Assembly: GCA_022865485.1 (NCBI GenBank)
Contig: JALHSZ010000019.1
Coordinates: 1 to 50,446, forward strand
Origin: Dehalococcoidales bacterium
Lineage (GTDB): Bacteria; Chloroflexota; Dehalococcoidia; Dehalococcoidales; BS750m-G39
Reading direction: 5' to 3'
Length of the DNA: 50,446 nt
The notes beneath the pieces were generated by a model. The model was given only the letters and a program-made list of their open reading frames with translations, was not told where the DNA came from and did not search any database. Shown piece by piece: positions 49,683 through 50,446 of the stretch. Numbering within the stretch: position 1 is the first letter of the stretch; each line of letters starts with the position of its first letter. Both the position numbers and the translations under genes were made by a program.

Positions 49683-50162
49683 TTACCCCACCACCACCCC
49701 CAGCACCACCGAGGTCTCAATCTGGCGCTGGGAGATGTCCCAGTAGCTCTTTAGCAGCTCGTCTTTATCGGGCAGCAGGCTGAAGCCGTGCTTCTCATAG
49801 AAGTCAATCGCCCAGCTGGCGTCAGCCCAGGTCCCTACCAGGAGGCGGGGGGTGGCAACCAGCTCTTTAATGTAACCGAGGAGCTTAGTGCTTATTCCCT
49901 GCCGCTGCCACTGGGGTAAAACATAGGCGTGGCGGATGAGGGTAGTGTCTTTAATCGATTCCAGCCCCATTACTCCTACCAGCTCCCCGTTTGCCTCCCA
50001 GCCGAAGAATGTCACCCGCTTCAGTTCCTCCTCCAGTTCGCTCATCGGCATATAAGGTTGAGGGTAACAGTCGGCGGGTATAGCGCCTTCGTAGGCTTGA
50101 GCGGCTTCGTTTATGATGAAATATATCCGCTCGATATCCTGCGGCTGGCACTGGCGAATCAT
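49683..50162 (-). CDS. GNAT family N-acetyltransferase
   Basis: IRQCQPQDIERIYFIINEAAQAYEGAIPADCYPQPYMPMSELEEELKRVTFFGWEANGELVGVMGLE...LIRHAYVLPQWQRQGISTKLLGYI. Confidence 0.9.
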   Translation of the reverse strand: MIRQCQPQDIERIYFIINEAAQAYEGAIPADCYPQPYMPMSELEEELKRVTFFGWEANGELVGVMGLESIKDTTLIRHAYVLPQWQRQGISTKLLGYIKELVATPRLLVGTWADASWAIDFYEKHGFSLLPDKDELLKSYWDISQRQIETSVVLGVVVG

Positions 50163-50193
50163 AGCTTTTTATCCTTTCACTGCACTTATTAAC

Positions 50194-50277
50194 AAACTGA
50201 TGCTCCAGCGCTGAAATATGGTTAGCCACACCGCCGGGGTAAGTGAAATCGTAGGGTGAGACCAGTGCTATCTTCAA
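50194..50277 (-). pseudogene. 5' relic of a PimA-like GT4 glycosyltransferase (first 28 codons only)
   Basis: LKIALVSPYDFTYPGGVANHISALEHQF matches the N-terminus of the gene at 30571 (KIALVSPYDFAYPGGVCIHISCLEQQF) without gaps, then similarity stops abruptly. Confidence 0.8.
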
Positions 50278-50373
50278 CTCTGTTCCTCGTCTCCCCTTAT
50301 TCTATTGGGTGGGTTAAAATACAGACTGTTGGGTGACAGTTGTCAATGCTATTAACGGGGTGTATTTCAGGCA

Positions 50374-50446
50374 TGCGCCTAGAGGGATTCGAACCCACGA
50401 CCCTCGGTTCCGAAGACCGATGCTCTATCCGCTGAGCTATAGGCGC
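50374..50446 (-). tRNA. tRNA-Arg(TCG)
   Basis: GCGCCTATAGCTCAGCGGATAGAGCATCGGTCTTCGGAACCGAGGGTCGTGGGTTCGAATCCCTCTAGGCGC(A): 7-bp acceptor stem, D and T arms, anticodon loop CTTCGGA gives TCG; CCA not encoded; one mismatch in my T-stem fold. Confidence 0.95.

Noticed and set aside
49951-50277. 108-aa ORF starting MKIALVSPYDFTYPGG
   Set aside because: Only the first 28 codons are homologous to the GT4 protein; the rest is an out-of-frame reading of the GNAT gene, so it is treated as a relic rather than a gene.

Overview
The window reads as a gene-dense core chromosomal segment of a bacterium. Overall gene flavour (zf-trcl zinc ribbons, DUF5679, GroESL with a CIRCE element, DnaD/DnaI-type helicase loading genes, an inositol-lipid cluster) suggests Chloroflexota/Dehalococcoidia; that assignment is inference. 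I recognise about 47 protein genes and one tRNA-Arg(TCG) at the right edge. They cover purine (purH, purA), NAD salvage, TsaD/MtaB/TilS/TruB tRNA modification, groESL, lysine/DAP (lysA, dapA-asd-dapB), holB-ricT, rplI-dnaB-dnaD-like-loader, plsX-trx, nusA-ylxR-infB-rbfA-truB, ino1-GT4-CDP-alcohol transferase, pnp-rpsO, ftsY, lgt, rpsU, recJ and fabF. I see no CRISPR array, transposase, prophage or obvious defence island. The most unusual items are: (i) two paralogous small zinc-ribbon genes about 5 kb apart, each behind a strong promoter and a long leader, and each with a perfect inverted repeat that would pair the leader with its own start-codon region; (ii) a compact inositol-phospholipid/mannoside-like cluster whose CDP-alcohol transferase has no canonical start codon where its conserved N-terminus begins and follows the glycosyltransferase in the same frame after a single TAA; (iii) an 84-bp 5' relic of a second copy of that glycosyltransferase near the tRNA; (iv) a nicotinamidase-nicotinate phosphoribosyltransferase fusion; (v) an intrinsic-terminator-like hairpin between the nusA promoter and nusA; (vi) a histone-like Lys-rich tail on ribosomal protein L9. 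All calls come from reading the sequence and the supplied translations. No database search was run.
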